This document shows positions 47,308 to 56,649 of a DNA stretch of 64,000 nucleotides, in pieces (positions within the stretch are counted from its first letter, which is position 1; each line of letters starts with the position of its first letter). Made by a program: the position numbers and the translations under genes. Source of the DNA: Pseudomonas iranensis (GTDB taxonomy: Bacteria; Pseudomonadota; Gammaproteobacteria; Pseudomonadales; Pseudomonadaceae); the NCBI RefSeq assembly GCF_014268585.2, contig NZ_CP077092.1, positions 5,493,501 through 5,557,500 on the forward strand, read 5' to 3'. The notes beneath the pieces were generated by a model. That model searched no databases. It was given only the letters and a program-made list of their open reading frames with translations, and was not told the DNA's origin.

Positions 47308-47370
47308 TGAGCCGAATAGCCGGCATATTCGGCTCACCAAATGAGCCGAATAGCATTTTTATTCGGCTCA
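47308..47370. promoter_or_regulatory. Two tandem perfect palindromes, probable operator of the fic gene
   Basis: TGAGCCGAATA-N7-TATTCGGCTCA occurs at 47308-47336 and again at 47342-47370, 34 bp apart. All four 11-base arms are identical; the 7-base spacers differ (GCCGGCA and GCATTTT). The second ends 21 bp before the fic ATG. Such tandem dyads typically bind a dimeric repressor. The C-terminus of the Fic protein itself is winged-helix-like, so it is a candidate autorepressor. Confidence 0.75.
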
Positions 47371-47391
47371 CGCTTCTACGACAGGTGATCA

Positions 47392-48525
47392 ATGACCGCG
47401 CACTGGATCTGGCAACAACCGGATTGGCCCGACTTCAACTGGCAAGCAGAGCGCCTCGCCCCGCTGCTGCGCGAGTGCGTGCGGACGCAGGGCCGACTCT
47501 TGGGAATGGCCGGCTCAGTGGGCGATTCGATGAGCGCACAGAGCGAGCTCGATGCGTTGCTTCAGAACATCGTCACCTCCTCCGCCATCGAAGGTGAGCA
47601 ACTGAATGTCGGCTCCGTGCGTTCTTCTCTGGCCCGGCGCCTGGGTCTGGAATGGATTGATCGCGATAGCGTCAGCCAGCGTAGCGAGGGCTTGGCGCAA
47701 TTGATGCTCGATGCCACCCATGGCTTCGACGAGCCGCTGACCCTGGCCCGATTGCTGGAATGGCACACCTGGCTTTTCCCCGCCGAGGAAGCGATGTCCA
47801 GCGCGCGGCCAATACTCGTCGGTACCTTGCGCGGCGACGAACCGATGCAGGTGGTGTCCGGTCGGCTCGACCGGCCAACGGTTCACTTTGAGGCGCCACC
47901 GCGCCAAGGGCTGGAACAGCAAATTGAGCGTTTTTTGAGCTGGTTCGAAGCCAGCCGCGATCAGGTTTCGCTGGATCCGCTGTTACGCGCAGGCATCGCG
48001 CATTTCTGGTTTGTCACTCTGCACCCTTTCGACGACGGCAACGGTCGTCTGACCCGCACAATCACCGATCTGGCGCTGGCGCAAGGCGAAGCGCAGGCGA
48101 TCCGCTTCTACGCGATGTCCGCAAGCATTCTCGAGGATCGCGCCGGTTATTACCGGATTCTGGAGTCGAGCCAAAAGGCCACGCTCGATATCACCGAATG
48201 GCTGACCTGGTTTTTGCAGACACTGCTGCGCAGCCTGCAGCAAGCCATCACCCGGATAGATTCGGTGTTGGGCAAGACTCGCTTCTGGCAGGCGCACCGC
48301 GAATCCGACCTTTCAGCGGAGCAGATCAAAGTGCTCAATCGCTTGCTCGATGGCGGTGAGCGCGGTTTCGAACAGGGCCTCAGCGCAGGGCAATATCAAG
48401 CGGTTGCGAAAGTTTCCAAAGCCACCGCAACGCGGCATCTGGCGGAGTTGCTGGACAAGGGCTGTCTGCAACGCCTGCCGGGCGGCGGACGCAGTACGCG
48501 TTACAAAATCAACTATCCGGATTAA
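47392..48525 (+). CDS. Fic-family protein adenylyltransferase (class II, DUF4172 N-terminus)
   Basis: A 377-aa Fic protein. The N-terminus (WIWQQPDWPDFNW) is the DUF4172 type. The inhibitory alpha motif SSAIEGE (about residues 63-69) precedes the Fic core, giving a class II enzyme with the auto-inhibitory Glu67. The active site HPFDDGNGRLTR (211-222) is complete, with His211 as base, so AMP transfer to a target hydroxyl is expected. Residues ~310-377 look like a winged helix (YQAVAKVSKATATRHLAELLDKGCLQRL, then GGRSTRYKIN), probably DNA-binding. AGGTGATCA precedes ATG 47392. The target protein is unknown. Confidence 0.93.
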   Translation: MTAHWIWQQPDWPDFNWQAERLAPLLRECVRTQGRLLGMAGSVGDSMSAQSELDALLQNIVTSSAIEGEQLNVGSVRSSLARRLGLEWIDRDSVSQRSEGLAQLMLDATHGFDEPLTLARLLEWHTWLFPAEEAMSSARPILVGTLRGDEPMQVVSGRLDRPTVHFEAPPRQGLEQQIERFLSWFEASRDQVSLDPLLRAGIAHFWFVTLHPFDDGNGRLTRTITDLALAQGEAQAIRFYAMSASILEDRAGYYRILESSQKATLDITEWLTWFLQTLLRSLQQAITRIDSVLGKTRFWQAHRESDLSAEQIKVLNRLLDGGERGFEQGLSAGQYQAVAKVSKATATRHLAELLDKGCLQRLPGGGRSTRYKINYPD

Positions 48526-48630
48526 CTCGCCGACCGTTATGGAGAGGCTTGGCGACGGCCCGCTCATTTGCCCATACCCCCCCTATCTGCTAGTGTCGCG
48601 CCGGTTTAACGTCTACCGGAATTTGCCGCC

Positions 48631-48873
48631 ATGGCCCGCAAAAAAGCTGCACTGGATTTCGAACAATCCCTCGCCGACCTGCAAACACTGGTCGAGCGTC
48701 TGGAGAACGGTGAATTGTCGCTGGAAGACTCGCTGACCGCTTTCGAGCAGGGCATCGGTCTGACCCGTGACTGCCAGGCGGCGCTGGCCCAGGCCGAGCA
48801 GAAAGTGCAGGTGCTGCTGGAGCGCGATGGCGAGCTCGCCGAGGAACCCTTCGACGCGGATGAGCCAGAATGA
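48631..48873 (+). CDS. xseB: Exodeoxyribonuclease VII small subunit
   Basis: An 80-aa protein with the XseB signature [51 protein letters not shown], forming a helical hairpin that binds XseA; the complex degrades single-stranded DNA to oligonucleotides. Its stop overlaps the ispA start (ATGA). The order xseB-ispA-dxs is widespread in gammaproteobacteria. Confidence 0.96.
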   Translation: MARKKAALDFEQSLADLQTLVERLENGELSLEDSLTAFEQGIGLTRDCQAALAQAEQKVQVLLERDGELAEEPFDADEPE

Positions 48874-49757
48874 TCGCGGCGTATTCGGCGAGCAGTCAGG
48901 CCCGGGTCAACGCGGCGCTGGAGACGCTGTTCAACGCGCCGCTGCCGGAACTGGCGCGGCTCTACGAAGCGATGCGCTACAGCGTGATGAACGGCGGCAA
49001 ACGCGTGCGTCCGTTGCTGGCTTACGCGGCGTGCGAAGCCCTCGGTGGCCAGGCTGAACAGGCCAGCGGCGCGGCCTGTGCGGTCGAGTTGATCCACGCC
49101 TACTCGCTTGTGCATGACGATTTGCCGGCGATGGACGATGACGATCTGCGTCGCGGCCAGCCGACGACCCACAAGAAATTCGACGAAGCCTGCGCGATCC
49201 TCGCCGGTGACGGCTTGCAGAGCCTGGCCTTCAGCGCCCTGCTCGATCCGCGCCTGAGCGATTGCAGCAGCGACATCCGTCTGCAGATGGTCACGGCGCT
49301 GGCCCATGCAGCCGGTCCGGCGGGCATGGTCGGTGGTCAGGCCATCGATCTGGGTTCGGTCGGTCTCAAGCTCGATCAAACAGCCCTCGAACAAATGCAC
49401 CGGCACAAGACCGGCGCGCTGATTGAGGTCAGCGTCAAGCTTGGTGCCCTGGCCAGCGGCCGCGCCCAGCCTGATCAGCTTCAGGCGTTGCAGACTTATG
49501 CACAGGCCATCGGCCTGGCCTTTCAGGTGCAGGACGACATCCTCGACGTGGAAAGCGATACCGCGACCCTCGGCAAACGGCAGGGCGCCGACATTGCCCG
49601 CGACAAGCCAACCTACCCGGCGCTTCTCGGCCTCGACGCCGCCAAGGCCTACGCTCTGGAACTGCGCGATCAGGCTCTGCAGGCGCTGCGACCGTTTGAC
49701 GCGGCCGCCGAGCCGTTGCGCGAGCTGGCGCGGTATATCGTCGAGCGACGCAACTGA
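48870..49757 (+). CDS. ispA: Farnesyl diphosphate synthase (geranyltranstransferase)
   Basis: IspA elongates IPP and DMAPP to geranyl and then farnesyl diphosphate for ubiquinone, undecaprenyl phosphate and other isoprenoids. The 295-aa enzyme has [10 protein letters not shown], the first aspartate-rich motif [14 protein letters not shown], the second DDILDVE, and GGQAIDL. ATG 48870 overlaps the xseB stop. It is located directly before dxs, the first committed enzyme of the same pathway. Confidence 0.96.
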   Translation: MIAAYSASSQARVNAALETLFNAPLPELARLYEAMRYSVMNGGKRVRPLLAYAACEALGGQAEQASGAACAVELIHAYSLVHDDLPAMDDDDLRRGQPTTHKKFDEACAILAGDGLQSLAFSALLDPRLSDCSSDIRLQMVTALAHAAGPAGMVGGQAIDLGSVGLKLDQTALEQMHRHKTGALIEVSVKLGALASGRAQPDQLQALQTYAQAIGLAFQVQDDILDVESDTATLGKRQGADIARDKPTYPALLGLDAAKAYALELRDQALQALRPFDAAAEPLRELARYIVERRN

Positions 49758-49848
49758 CGGCGTATCGGCCAAAAAAGACCAACGCGTGGGCAGGGGGCGA
49801 TGCATCAGGTAAACTGCCGCATCTTTTATACCTATAACGATTCGCCTG

Positions 49849-51747
49849 ATGCCCACGACGTTTCATGAGATTCCCCGCAAGCGCCCGACCACGCCCCTGC
49901 TCGACCGTGCGAACACGCCGGACGGCCTGCGCCGGTTAGGCGAAGCCGAGCTGGAAACCCTGGCCGATGAGTTGCGCCTGGAATTGCTCTACACGGTCGG
50001 CCAGACCGGTGGGCATTTCGGTGCCGGCCTGGGCGTGATCGAGCTGACCATCGCGCTGCATTACGTTTTCGACACCCCGGACGACCGTCTGCTGTGGGAC
50101 GTCGGGCATCAGGCGTATCCGCACAAGATCCTCACCGGTCGCCGCGAGCGCATGGCCAGCCTGCGTCAAAAGGACGGCATTGCCGCGTTCCCGCGCCGCT
50201 CCGAGAGCGAGTACGACACCTTCGGCGTCGGCCACTCCAGCACCTCGATCAGCGCTGCGCTGGGCATGGCCATTGCCGCCCGTCTGCAGGACAGCGATCG
50301 CAAGGCTATCGCCGTGATCGGCGACGGCGCGCTGACCGCCGGCATGGCTTTCGAGGCGCTGAACCATGCGCCTGAAGTCAACGCCAACATGCTGGTGATC
50401 CTCAACGACAACGATATGTCGATCTCGCGCAACGTCGGCGGGCTGTCGAACTATCTGGCGAAGATCCTTTCCAGCCGCACCTACGCGAGCATGCGCGAGG
50501 GCAGCAAGAAAGTCCTTTCGCGGCTGCCCGGCGCGTGGGAAATCGCCCGTCGCACCGAAGAATATGCCAAGGGCATGCTGGTCCCCGGCACCCTGTTCGA
50601 AGAGCTGGGCTGGAACTACATCGGCCCGATCGACGGCCACGACCTGCCAACCCTGATCGCCACCCTGCGCAACATGCGCGATCTCAAAGGCCCGCAGTTC
50701 CTGCACATCGTCACCAAGAAAGGCAAAGGCTTCGCCCCGGCGGAAGTCGACCCGATCGGTTACCACGCCATCACCAAACTCGAACCACTGGACGCCCCCG
50801 CCGCTGCGCCGAAAGCCGTCGGCGGGCCGAAGTATTCGGCGGTGTTTGGCGAGTGGCTGTGTGACATGGCGGCGGCTGACGCTCGTCTGGTCGGAATTAC
50901 CCCGGCGATGAAGGAAGGCTCGGATCTGGTGGCGTTCAGCGAGCGCTTCCCCGAGCGTTATTTCGACGTGGCGATTGCCGAGCAGCACGCGGTAACGTTC
51001 GCCGCCGGCATGGCCTGCGAAGGCGCGAAACCGGTGGTGGCGATCTATTCGACATTCCTGCAACGCGGTTACGACCAACTGGTACACGATGTCGCGGTGC
51101 AGAACCTCGACGTGCTGTTCGCCATCGACCGTGCCGGCCTGGTCGGCGAAGACGGCCCGACCCACGCTGGCAGCTACGACCTGTCGTACCTGCGCTGCAT
51201 CCCGGGCATGCTCATCATGACCCCGAGCGATGAAAACGAACTGCGCAAGATGCTCACCACCGGCCACCTCTACAACGGCCCGGCGGCAGTGCGTTACCCA
51301 CGCGGCAGCGGGCCGAATGCAGTCATCGAAAAAGATCTCGAAGCGATCGAAATCGGCAAGGGCATCGTCCGTCGTCAGGGCAGCAAGGTCGCCATGCTGG
51401 TGTTCGGCGTGCAACTGAGCGAAGCCTTGAAAGTCGCCGAGAAACTCGACGCCACCGTGGTCGACATGCGTTTCGTCAAACCGCTCGATGAAGCGCTGGT
51501 GCGCGAGATCGCCGGTGGCCACGAGTTGCTGGTGACTATCGAAGAGAACGCAATCATGGGCGGCGCCGGTGGCGCGGTCAGCGAGTTTCTCGCCCGCGAA
51601 AACATCCTCAAGTCGATGCTGCATCTGGGCTTGCCGGACATTTACGTCGAGCATGCGAAACCGGCGCAGATGCTTGCCGAGTGCGGGCTGGATGAGGCCG
51701 GGATCGAAGCGTCGATTCGCCAGCGGCTGGATTTGCTCGCCCAATAA
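49849..51747 (+). CDS. dxs: 1-deoxy-D-xylulose-5-phosphate synthase
   Basis: Dxs condenses pyruvate and glyceraldehyde-3-phosphate using thiamine diphosphate, the entry to the MEP isoprenoid pathway. The 632-aa protein shows [31 protein letters not shown], the TPP/Mg motif [30 protein letters not shown] and the transketolase region [18 protein letters not shown]. It lies 91 bp after ispA. The thiL gene at 57150, which makes thiamine diphosphate, provides its cofactor. Confidence 0.97.
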   Translation: MPTTFHEIPRKRPTTPLLDRANTPDGLRRLGEAELETLADELRLELLYTVGQTGGHFGAGLGVIELTIALHYVFDTPDDRLLWDVGHQAYPHKILTGRRERMASLRQKDGIAAFPRRSESEYDTFGVGHSSTSISAALGMAIAARLQDSDRKAIAVIGDGALTAGMAFEALNHAPEVNANMLVILNDNDMSISRNVGGLSNYLAKILSSRTYASMREGSKKVLSRLPGAWEIARRTEEYAKGMLVPGTLFEELGWNYIGPIDGHDLPTLIATLRNMRDLKGPQFLHIVTKKGKGFAPAEVDPIGYHAITKLEPLDAPAAAPKAVGGPKYSAVFGEWLCDMAAADARLVGITPAMKEGSDLVAFSERFPERYFDVAIAEQHAVTFAAGMACEGAKPVVAIYSTFLQRGYDQLVHDVAVQNLDVLFAIDRAGLVGEDGPTHAGSYDLSYLRCIPGMLIMTPSDENELRKMLTTGHLYNGPAAVRYPRGSGPNAVIEKDLEAIEIGKGIVRRQGSKVAMLVFGVQLSEALKVAEKLDATVVDMRFVKPLDEALVREIAGGHELLVTIEENAIMGGAGGAVSEFLARENILKSMLHLGLPDIYVEHAKPAQMLAECGLDEAGIEASIRQRLDLLAQ

Positions 51748-51760
51748 ACGCAATACCCTT

Positions 51761-51847
51761 GTGGGAGCGAGCCTGCTCGCGAAAGCGGACTGTCAGTCAC
51801 AGACGAACTGACTGATACACCGCCTTCGCGAGCAGGCTCGCTCCCAC
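51761..51847. repeat. Paired REP (BIME-like) element
   Basis: REP units of the GTGGGAGCGAGCC family at 51761-51783 and, inverted, at 51825-51847, with an internal weak dyad CTGTCAGTCAC/GAACTGACTG. It fills most of the dxs-btuB gap and would separate their transcription. Confidence 0.9.
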
Positions 51848-51887
51848 ATTTGATTTGTGTACACCTGAAACTCCCGTTGGACTGTCC

Positions 51888-53771
51888 ATGAACCTCTCGC
51901 GCCTCGCCCTGCCCTTCCTCCTGCTGCCAACCGCCAGCGCCCTTGCCGATACATTCGAACGCGATCAGGCGCTGAAGCTGCCGGACACGTTGATCAGCGC
52001 CAATCGTCAGGTCGAGGCGCGCAACGACAGCAGCGCCGCCAACACCGTGTTCACCCGCGAAGACATTGATCGCCTGCAACCAAGCGACGTGCCCGATCTG
52101 CTGCGGCGCGTGCCCGGCGTGCAAGTGGCGCAGACTGGCGGGCGCGGCAGTCTGCCGGGGATCTACATTCGCGGCACGCAATCGGCGCAGAGCCTGGTGC
52201 TGGTCGATGGCCAGCGCATCGGCAATTCGACTTCCGGCGACAGCAACCTGCAGCATCTGAACATCGAGCAGATCGAGCGCGTCGAAGTGCTGCGCGGTTC
52301 GCGCTCGGTGATTTACGGCAGCGACGCGATTGGCGGGGTGATCCAGATCTTCACCCGGCGCGGCACCGAGCAAGGCTTGCAGCCACGCCTGCATCTGGGC
52401 TTCGGCAGTCAGCAGACCTGGGAACGCAGCCTCGGCTTGTCCGGCGGCGACGAGAAAACCCGCTTCAACCTCGGCGCCAGCCTCGACGAAACGGCCGGGA
52501 TCGACCGTACCCACGAGTCGTATCCAAGCGACAGCGACCATGACGCCTACCGCAACAAATCCCTGAGCCTGAGCCTGAGCCACGCGCTGACCGATGACGT
52601 CGAAGTCGGCGCCAATCTGCTGGATAACCGTGGCAGGAGCGAATTCGACAATCCGTTCGGCCGCTTCGACATGGCCACGTTCGAGTCGGTGCAACAGCAG
52701 CCATACAGTGATTTCAATGTCAGCAGCATCAGCAGTTATGTCGATGCGCAGGTCAACGAAACCTGGAAAACCCGCATCGAATTCGGCCACAGCGAAAACC
52801 GCGAAAAGACCTTCGACAAGCTCAGCGACGAGCGCACGGTGTTCAATACCTATCGCGACTCGGTGAACTGGCAGAACGACCTGACGCTGGACGCGCGCAA
52901 CAGCCTTATCCTCGGCGGCGACTGGTACGAAGACCGGGTCAACAGCAGCACTGCGTTTGACGAGGACAGCCGCTGGAATCGCGCAGCGTTCATCCAGCAT
53001 CGCTATCAGGCCGACAGTTTCTCCACCGAGATCGGCCTGCGCCACGACGACAACCAGCAGTTCGGCAGCCAGAACACCTGGAGCGGCACTTTCACCCTGC
53101 CGCTGAACCCGGACAACGACGTGCTGCTGAGCTACAGCGAAGGGTTCCGTGCGCCGACCTTCAACGACCTGTACTACCCGGATTTCAGCAATCGCGACCT
53201 GAAACCGGAAACTTCGAAAAGCTACGAACTGCAATGGCGCAGCCAGTTGAGCGACAGCGCGCGGCTGGAAGCCTCGATTTACCGTACCGACCTGGAAGAC
53301 GCGATCATCTTCGGCAGCAACTCACGCCCACAGAACGTTGCGTCAGCGCGCATCAACGGTTTTGAAGCAGCGTTGAAGCAGGAGCTGTTTGGCTGGCAGA
53401 GCAATCTCGGCGTGGCGATCATTGATCCGCGAGATCGCGATACCGGGCATACCCTGGCGCGACGGGCGCGGCGCACGGCCAGTTGGGATCTGGATCGGCA
53501 GTTTGATCGCTTGGGACTCGGCGCCAGTTGGCAATTGGTCAGCGGCAGTTACGACGACTTGAACAACACCCAGTCGCTGGGTGGCTACGGCACGCTCGGG
53601 CTGCGCAGCAGTTGGGCGCTGAACCGTGAGATCAAGCTGGATCTGAAGGTGGATAACCTGCTGGACAAGGGTTACAGCCGGGCGAATTACAGCTATGACG
53701 GTGCGCAGTATGGCTATCGCGAGGAAGGTCGGGCGTGGATGTTCGGGGTCACCTGGATTCCTGAACTCTGA
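51888..53771 (+). CDS. btuB: TonB-dependent outer-membrane receptor, BtuB (vitamin B12) type
   Basis: A 627-aa outer-membrane receptor. It has a signal peptide (MNLSRLALPFLLLPTASALA), a TonB box-like LPDTLISANR, a plug domain (VPDLLRRVPGVQVAQTGGRGSLPGIYIRGT; VLVDGQRIGNSTSGDSNLQHLNIEQIERVEVLRG; YGSDAIGGVIQI) and a 22-strand-type barrel ending in aromatic-rich FGVTWIPEL. The plug matches the BtuB family, so corrinoid uptake is likely, supported by the BtuF-like gene downstream. I see no cobalamin riboswitch in the 140 bp upstream, which is mostly REP. Confidence 0.88.
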   Translation: MNLSRLALPFLLLPTASALADTFERDQALKLPDTLISANRQVEARNDSSAANTVFTREDIDRLQPSDVPDLLRRVPGVQVAQTGGRGSLPGIYIRGTQSAQSLVLVDGQRIGNSTSGDSNLQHLNIEQIERVEVLRGSRSVIYGSDAIGGVIQIFTRRGTEQGLQPRLHLGFGSQQTWERSLGLSGGDEKTRFNLGASLDETAGIDRTHESYPSDSDHDAYRNKSLSLSLSHALTDDVEVGANLLDNRGRSEFDNPFGRFDMATFESVQQQPYSDFNVSSISSYVDAQVNETWKTRIEFGHSENREKTFDKLSDERTVFNTYRDSVNWQNDLTLDARNSLILGGDWYEDRVNSSTAFDEDSRWNRAAFIQHRYQADSFSTEIGLRHDDNQQFGSQNTWSGTFTLPLNPDNDVLLSYSEGFRAPTFNDLYYPDFSNRDLKPETSKSYELQWRSQLSDSARLEASIYRTDLEDAIIFGSNSRPQNVASARINGFEAALKQELFGWQSNLGVAIIDPRDRDTGHTLARRARRTASWDLDRQFDRLGLGASWQLVSGSYDDLNNTQSLGGYGTLGLRSSWALNREIKLDLKVDNLLDKGYSRANYSYDGAQYGYREEGRAWMFGVTWIPEL

Positions 53772-53800
53772 ACTGACATTTGTGTTGGTTGGCAGGCCTC

Positions 53801-53892
53801 TTCGCGAGCAGGCTCGCTCCCACAGTAGATTGAGTGCGGCCACACCTTTTGTTTTCACCGCAACTCCAGTGTGGGAGCGAGCCTGCTCGCAA
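53801..53892. repeat. Paired REP element in reversed (tail-facing) arrangement
   Basis: An inverted unit TTCGCGAGCAGGCTCGCTCC at 53801-53823 is followed by a direct unit starting GTGGGAGCGAGCC at 53871, with one mismatch at its end (CGCAAA). The order of the two orientations is opposite to that at 8720 and 51761. It lies between convergent btuB and btuF. Confidence 0.85.
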
Positions 53893-53908
53893 ATACAGGC
53901 GATGCGGT

Positions 53909-54709
53909 CTACCGATCCGGCGCGATCAATTGGCAGAGTTTGGCGGTCGCACTGATCATCTGACCACTGGGCCTTTCCAGACCTTTATCACTGACCAATA
54001 ACAGTCTCCCCTGCCTGACTGCTGCCACCTGCGGCCAGGTCTTCCACGCCCCAAGCTGCGCCTGATCACCGGCGACAATCACTTCGGGATCACGCTGCAA
54101 TACCGCCTCGATACTCACCTGCGGTGCCGGCAGATTCAGCTCGGCGAAGACATTGCGCGCGCCGCACACCTCAAGCGCATCGCTGATGATCTGCCCGCCC
54201 CCCACGGTATACAGCGGCTTGTCCCAGACCTGATAAAACACCCGCAGCGGCACATCACGACGATAACGCTGACGAAGGTCATCCAGTTGTTTACGCAATT
54301 CGGCCGCTCGTTGCGCCCCGCGTTCAGGACGCCCGAGCTGTTCGGCAATGGCTTCGATCTGCGCCGCGAGTTGCATCAACGTATGCGGCTCGGCGACGAA
54401 GGTTGGAATGTTCAGGCGCTTGAGCTGATCACGCTGCCCGGCGCCAACACTGCCGGGCCAGAGCAGCAGCAAATCCGGTTTCAGGCTGAGCAAGCGCTCC
54501 ATGTCGAGCTGGCCGTAGCGGCCCACAGATGGAACATCGGCAATCGCCGGCGGCCGCTCGCCCGCATCCAGTACGCCGACCAGCAGGTCAGCGGAATCCA
54601 GTTCAACGACGATTTCAGACAGTGAGGGGGCGAGGCTGACCACACGCAGTGCGGCCAGCGCCGGGCTGCTCAGGGCGAGCAGCAGAACCGCCAGCCACAG
54701 GCGATGCAT
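53909..54709 (-). CDS. Cobalamin-binding periplasmic protein, BtuF-like
   Basis: A 266-aa class III solute-binding protein. A signal peptide ([19 protein letters not shown]) is followed by RVVSLAPSLSEIVVELDSADLLVGV, KPDLLLLWPGSVGAG and DPEVIVAGDQAQLGAW, typical of BtuF/FecB-like proteins; the family passes vitamin B12 to the BtuCD transporter. No btuC or btuD is adjacent, so the permease must be elsewhere. It faces btuB convergently across a REP pair. Its ATG overlaps the stop of the upstream membrane gene (TGATG). Confidence 0.88.
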   Translation of the reverse strand: MHRLWLAVLLLALSSPALAALRVVSLAPSLSEIVVELDSADLLVGVLDAGERPPAIADVPSVGRYGQLDMERLLSLKPDLLLLWPGSVGAGQRDQLKRLNIPTFVAEPHTLMQLAAQIEAIAEQLGRPERGAQRAAELRKQLDDLRQRYRRDVPLRVFYQVWDKPLYTVGGGQIISDALEVCGARNVFAELNLPAPQVSIEAVLQRDPEVIVAGDQAQLGAWKTWPQVAAVRQGRLLLVSDKGLERPSGQMISATAKLCQLIAPDR

Positions 54710-55128
54710 CAGCCGAGTTGACGCGGAATACGATAGAGGTAGAACAGCACGGCGGTGGACAGCGCCAGCAACATCAACGGCACGGCTTCGAGGCCGACGA
54801 ATACCGCCAGTGCGCCGATCCAGGCCGGCAAGGACGCTACCAGCAACGCCGTACGCCGACGCGCCGCAAGGGCAATCCAGGCGGTGGGTTCTTCGGCGGT
54901 ATCGAGGGCTTTTTGCGTGGCGATCAGGGCGTGTTTGTAGCGGGCGAAATACTTCAGGCTGACAAACATCGAGGCGACGCCGGCGATGAACAAAGGCATT
55001 GCCAGCACTGGCAGCAGGCCCTGGCCTTCACCGAACAGCGCGTTGAGCACAAACAGCGGCAACAGGGCCAGCGCCAGGTATTGCCACCAGGCCACCGCCA
55101 ACCGCCGCCGCACCTGGCCACGGGTCAC
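54709..55128 (-). CDS. Small integral membrane protein of unknown function
   Basis: A 139-aa protein with four hydrophobic segments, in two pairs: [16 protein letters not shown] and [21 protein letters not shown], then [19 protein letters not shown] and [17 protein letters not shown]. They are separated by a charged loop ([19 protein letters not shown]). No family is recognised. It overlaps ribA (ATGA) and the BtuF-like gene (TGATG), so all three are translated as a unit; a role in cobalamin or flavin handling is conceivable only by position. Confidence 0.8.
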   Translation of the reverse strand: MTRGQVRRRLAVAWWQYLALALLPLFVLNALFGEGQGLLPVLAMPLFIAGVASMFVSLKYFARYKHALIATQKALDTAEEPTAWIALAARRRTALLVASLPAWIGALAVFVGLEAVPLMLLALSTAVLFYLYRIPRQLG

Positions 55129-55742
55129 GCGCGGTCGACCTCGCCCTGATGTTCGTTGCCCATCATGTGGTCGAGCTTGCTGGCCTTGGTCGCCAGATAG
55201 AGTTTGTTGTGCGGATTGTGCCCGGTGTGCAGCGGCACGCGCTCGGCGACGACGATGCCCATATCGGTCAGCGCTTTGACCTTGCGCGGGTTGTTGGTCA
55301 TCAGGCGCAGGGATTTCACGCCCAGATGCTCAAGCATCGGCAGGCACATGGCGTAGTCGCGCTGATCGGCGGCAAAGCCCAGACGCTCGTTGGCTTCCAC
55401 GGTATCGGCGCCGCCGTCCTGCAACTCGTAAGCGCGGATCTTGTTCAGCAGACCGATGCCGCGCCCTTCCTGACGCAGATACAGCAGCACGCCGCGGCCT
55501 TCGCGGGCGATCGCCTGCAACGCGGCTTCCAGTTGCGAGCCGCAGTCGCAACGCTGGCTGAACAAGGCATCGCCGGTCAGGCATTCGGAATGCAGGCGAC
55601 CGAGTACCGGGGCGCCATCGGCAATTTCACCGAGGCTCAGCACGACGTGCTCACGCCCGGTGCTCTCATCGAGAAAGCCGTGCATGGTGAATTGCGCAAA
55701 AGGCGTTGGCAGCTTGGAAGCGGCGACGAAGACGACAGGCAC
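55125..55742 (-). CDS. ribA: GTP cyclohydrolase II
   Basis: RibA opens GTP to 2,5-diamino-6-ribosylamino-pyrimidinone phosphate, the first step of riboflavin synthesis. The 205-aa enzyme has the zinc site [17 protein letters not shown] (three Cys), the catalytic region [24 protein letters not shown] and the C-terminal [16 protein letters not shown]. This is the complete GCHII of the window; the C-terminal half of RibBA (59208) lacks the zinc cysteines. The gene is separated from the main rib cluster by the solute-binding-protein gene and pgpA-thiL. Confidence 0.96.
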   Translation of the reverse strand: MPVVFVAASKLPTPFAQFTMHGFLDESTGREHVVLSLGEIADGAPVLGRLHSECLTGDALFSQRCDCGSQLEAALQAIAREGRGVLLYLRQEGRGIGLLNKIRAYELQDGGADTVEANERLGFAADQRDYAMCLPMLEHLGVKSLRLMTNNPRKVKALTDMGIVVAERVPLHTGHNPHNKLYLATKASKLDHMMGNEHQGEVDRA

Positions 55743-55886
55743 CGATGTGCTCCTGATCTAGAAGACTGAAAATTCGCAGGCGGGCATTGTAACAGCAGGT
55801 TCCTGTGGACGCTTAGGCTGAATTATCGGGCATAACCATCAAAAAGTTTGATGACAGCTGCCATACGCTCCCACAGGACATTGTGA

Positions 55887-56624
55887 TCATTTTGGATCAA
55901 ACGGATACGGCTGCTGCCACTTCTCGAAGACCGGCTTCAACTCTCCGCTCTTGACCAGCTCCGCCATGCGCCGGTCATACAGCGCCATCAACGCGCGAGC
56001 CTGTGGGGTATCGGCGAAACCGAGAAACAGCGGCAACTCAGCCAGATGCGAATAGCGATACTGCGCTGGATCCGCGGCATCGCGCACGACCGCTTCAATC
56101 TCGGTCAGCGCATCGATGTAGTAATCCGCCCGGCCCTGCTTGAGCATCAGCAGAATGCCGGTACGTCGTTCGATCTGGTTGAAGCGCTGGATGTTCGGCA
56201 AGTAGTTTTCGTAGCGGTAGCCGCGCACCCAGGCCAACCGATATTTGTCCAAGGTCGCCTGGGTCGGCGGCGGGCTGCTCGCCAGGCCCAGCGCGTAGAT
56301 GTGATCAGAATCGAACTTCGATTGCGGGTACAGCACGTGCTCGGCTTCGTCGCGGTAGGAGCCGACCAGCGCGTCGACTTCCTTCAACTGCACCAGCCCG
56401 ATCGAACGGGTGTACGGCACCGTGCGGATGTCCAGCTTGACCCCGGCCGGCTCGAACACTTTGCGCAACACGTCCCAGGCCAGACCGTGACCATCGGCGG
56501 CGGTGTAATCCTCCCAGTCTTCGCTGGCCAGATGGATCACCCCAGGCACAGGCGCGGCGGCCTGCGCGTGGGCGAACGTGCCCAGCAGAGCCAGAAGCAG
56601 CAGCGCCAACCCGCGTCGCAGCAT
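55887..56624 (-). CDS. Periplasmic solute-binding protein (SBP family 3 type)
   Basis: A 245-aa secreted protein with a signal peptide (MLRRGLALLLLALLGTFAHAQA). LASEDWEDYTAADGHGLAWDVLRKVFEPAGVKLDIRTVPYTRSIGLVQLKEVDALVGSY follows the amino-acid-type solute-binding fold; YRLAWVRGYRYENYLP and KQGRADYYIDALTEIEAVV match the second lobe. No ABC permease is adjacent, so it may be an orphan receptor or bind its ligand for sensing. The start at ATG 56624 is set by the signal peptide. It lies 25 bp after pgpA. Confidence 0.86.
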   Translation of the reverse strand: MLRRGLALLLLALLGTFAHAQAAAPVPGVIHLASEDWEDYTAADGHGLAWDVLRKVFEPAGVKLDIRTVPYTRSIGLVQLKEVDALVGSYRDEAEHVLYPQSKFDSDHIYALGLASSPPPTQATLDKYRLAWVRGYRYENYLPNIQRFNQIERRTGILLMLKQGRADYYIDALTEIEAVVRDAADPAQYRYSHLAELPLFLGFADTPQARALMALYDRRMAELVKSGELKPVFEKWQQPYPFDPK

Positions 56625-56649
56625 TGCGTGGTTCCTCACGTGAGTCGAA

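Noticed and set aside
49936..51753. 605-codon minus-strand frame opposite dxs
   Set aside because: The plus strand carries all Dxs motifs; the antisense product has no recognisable feature.
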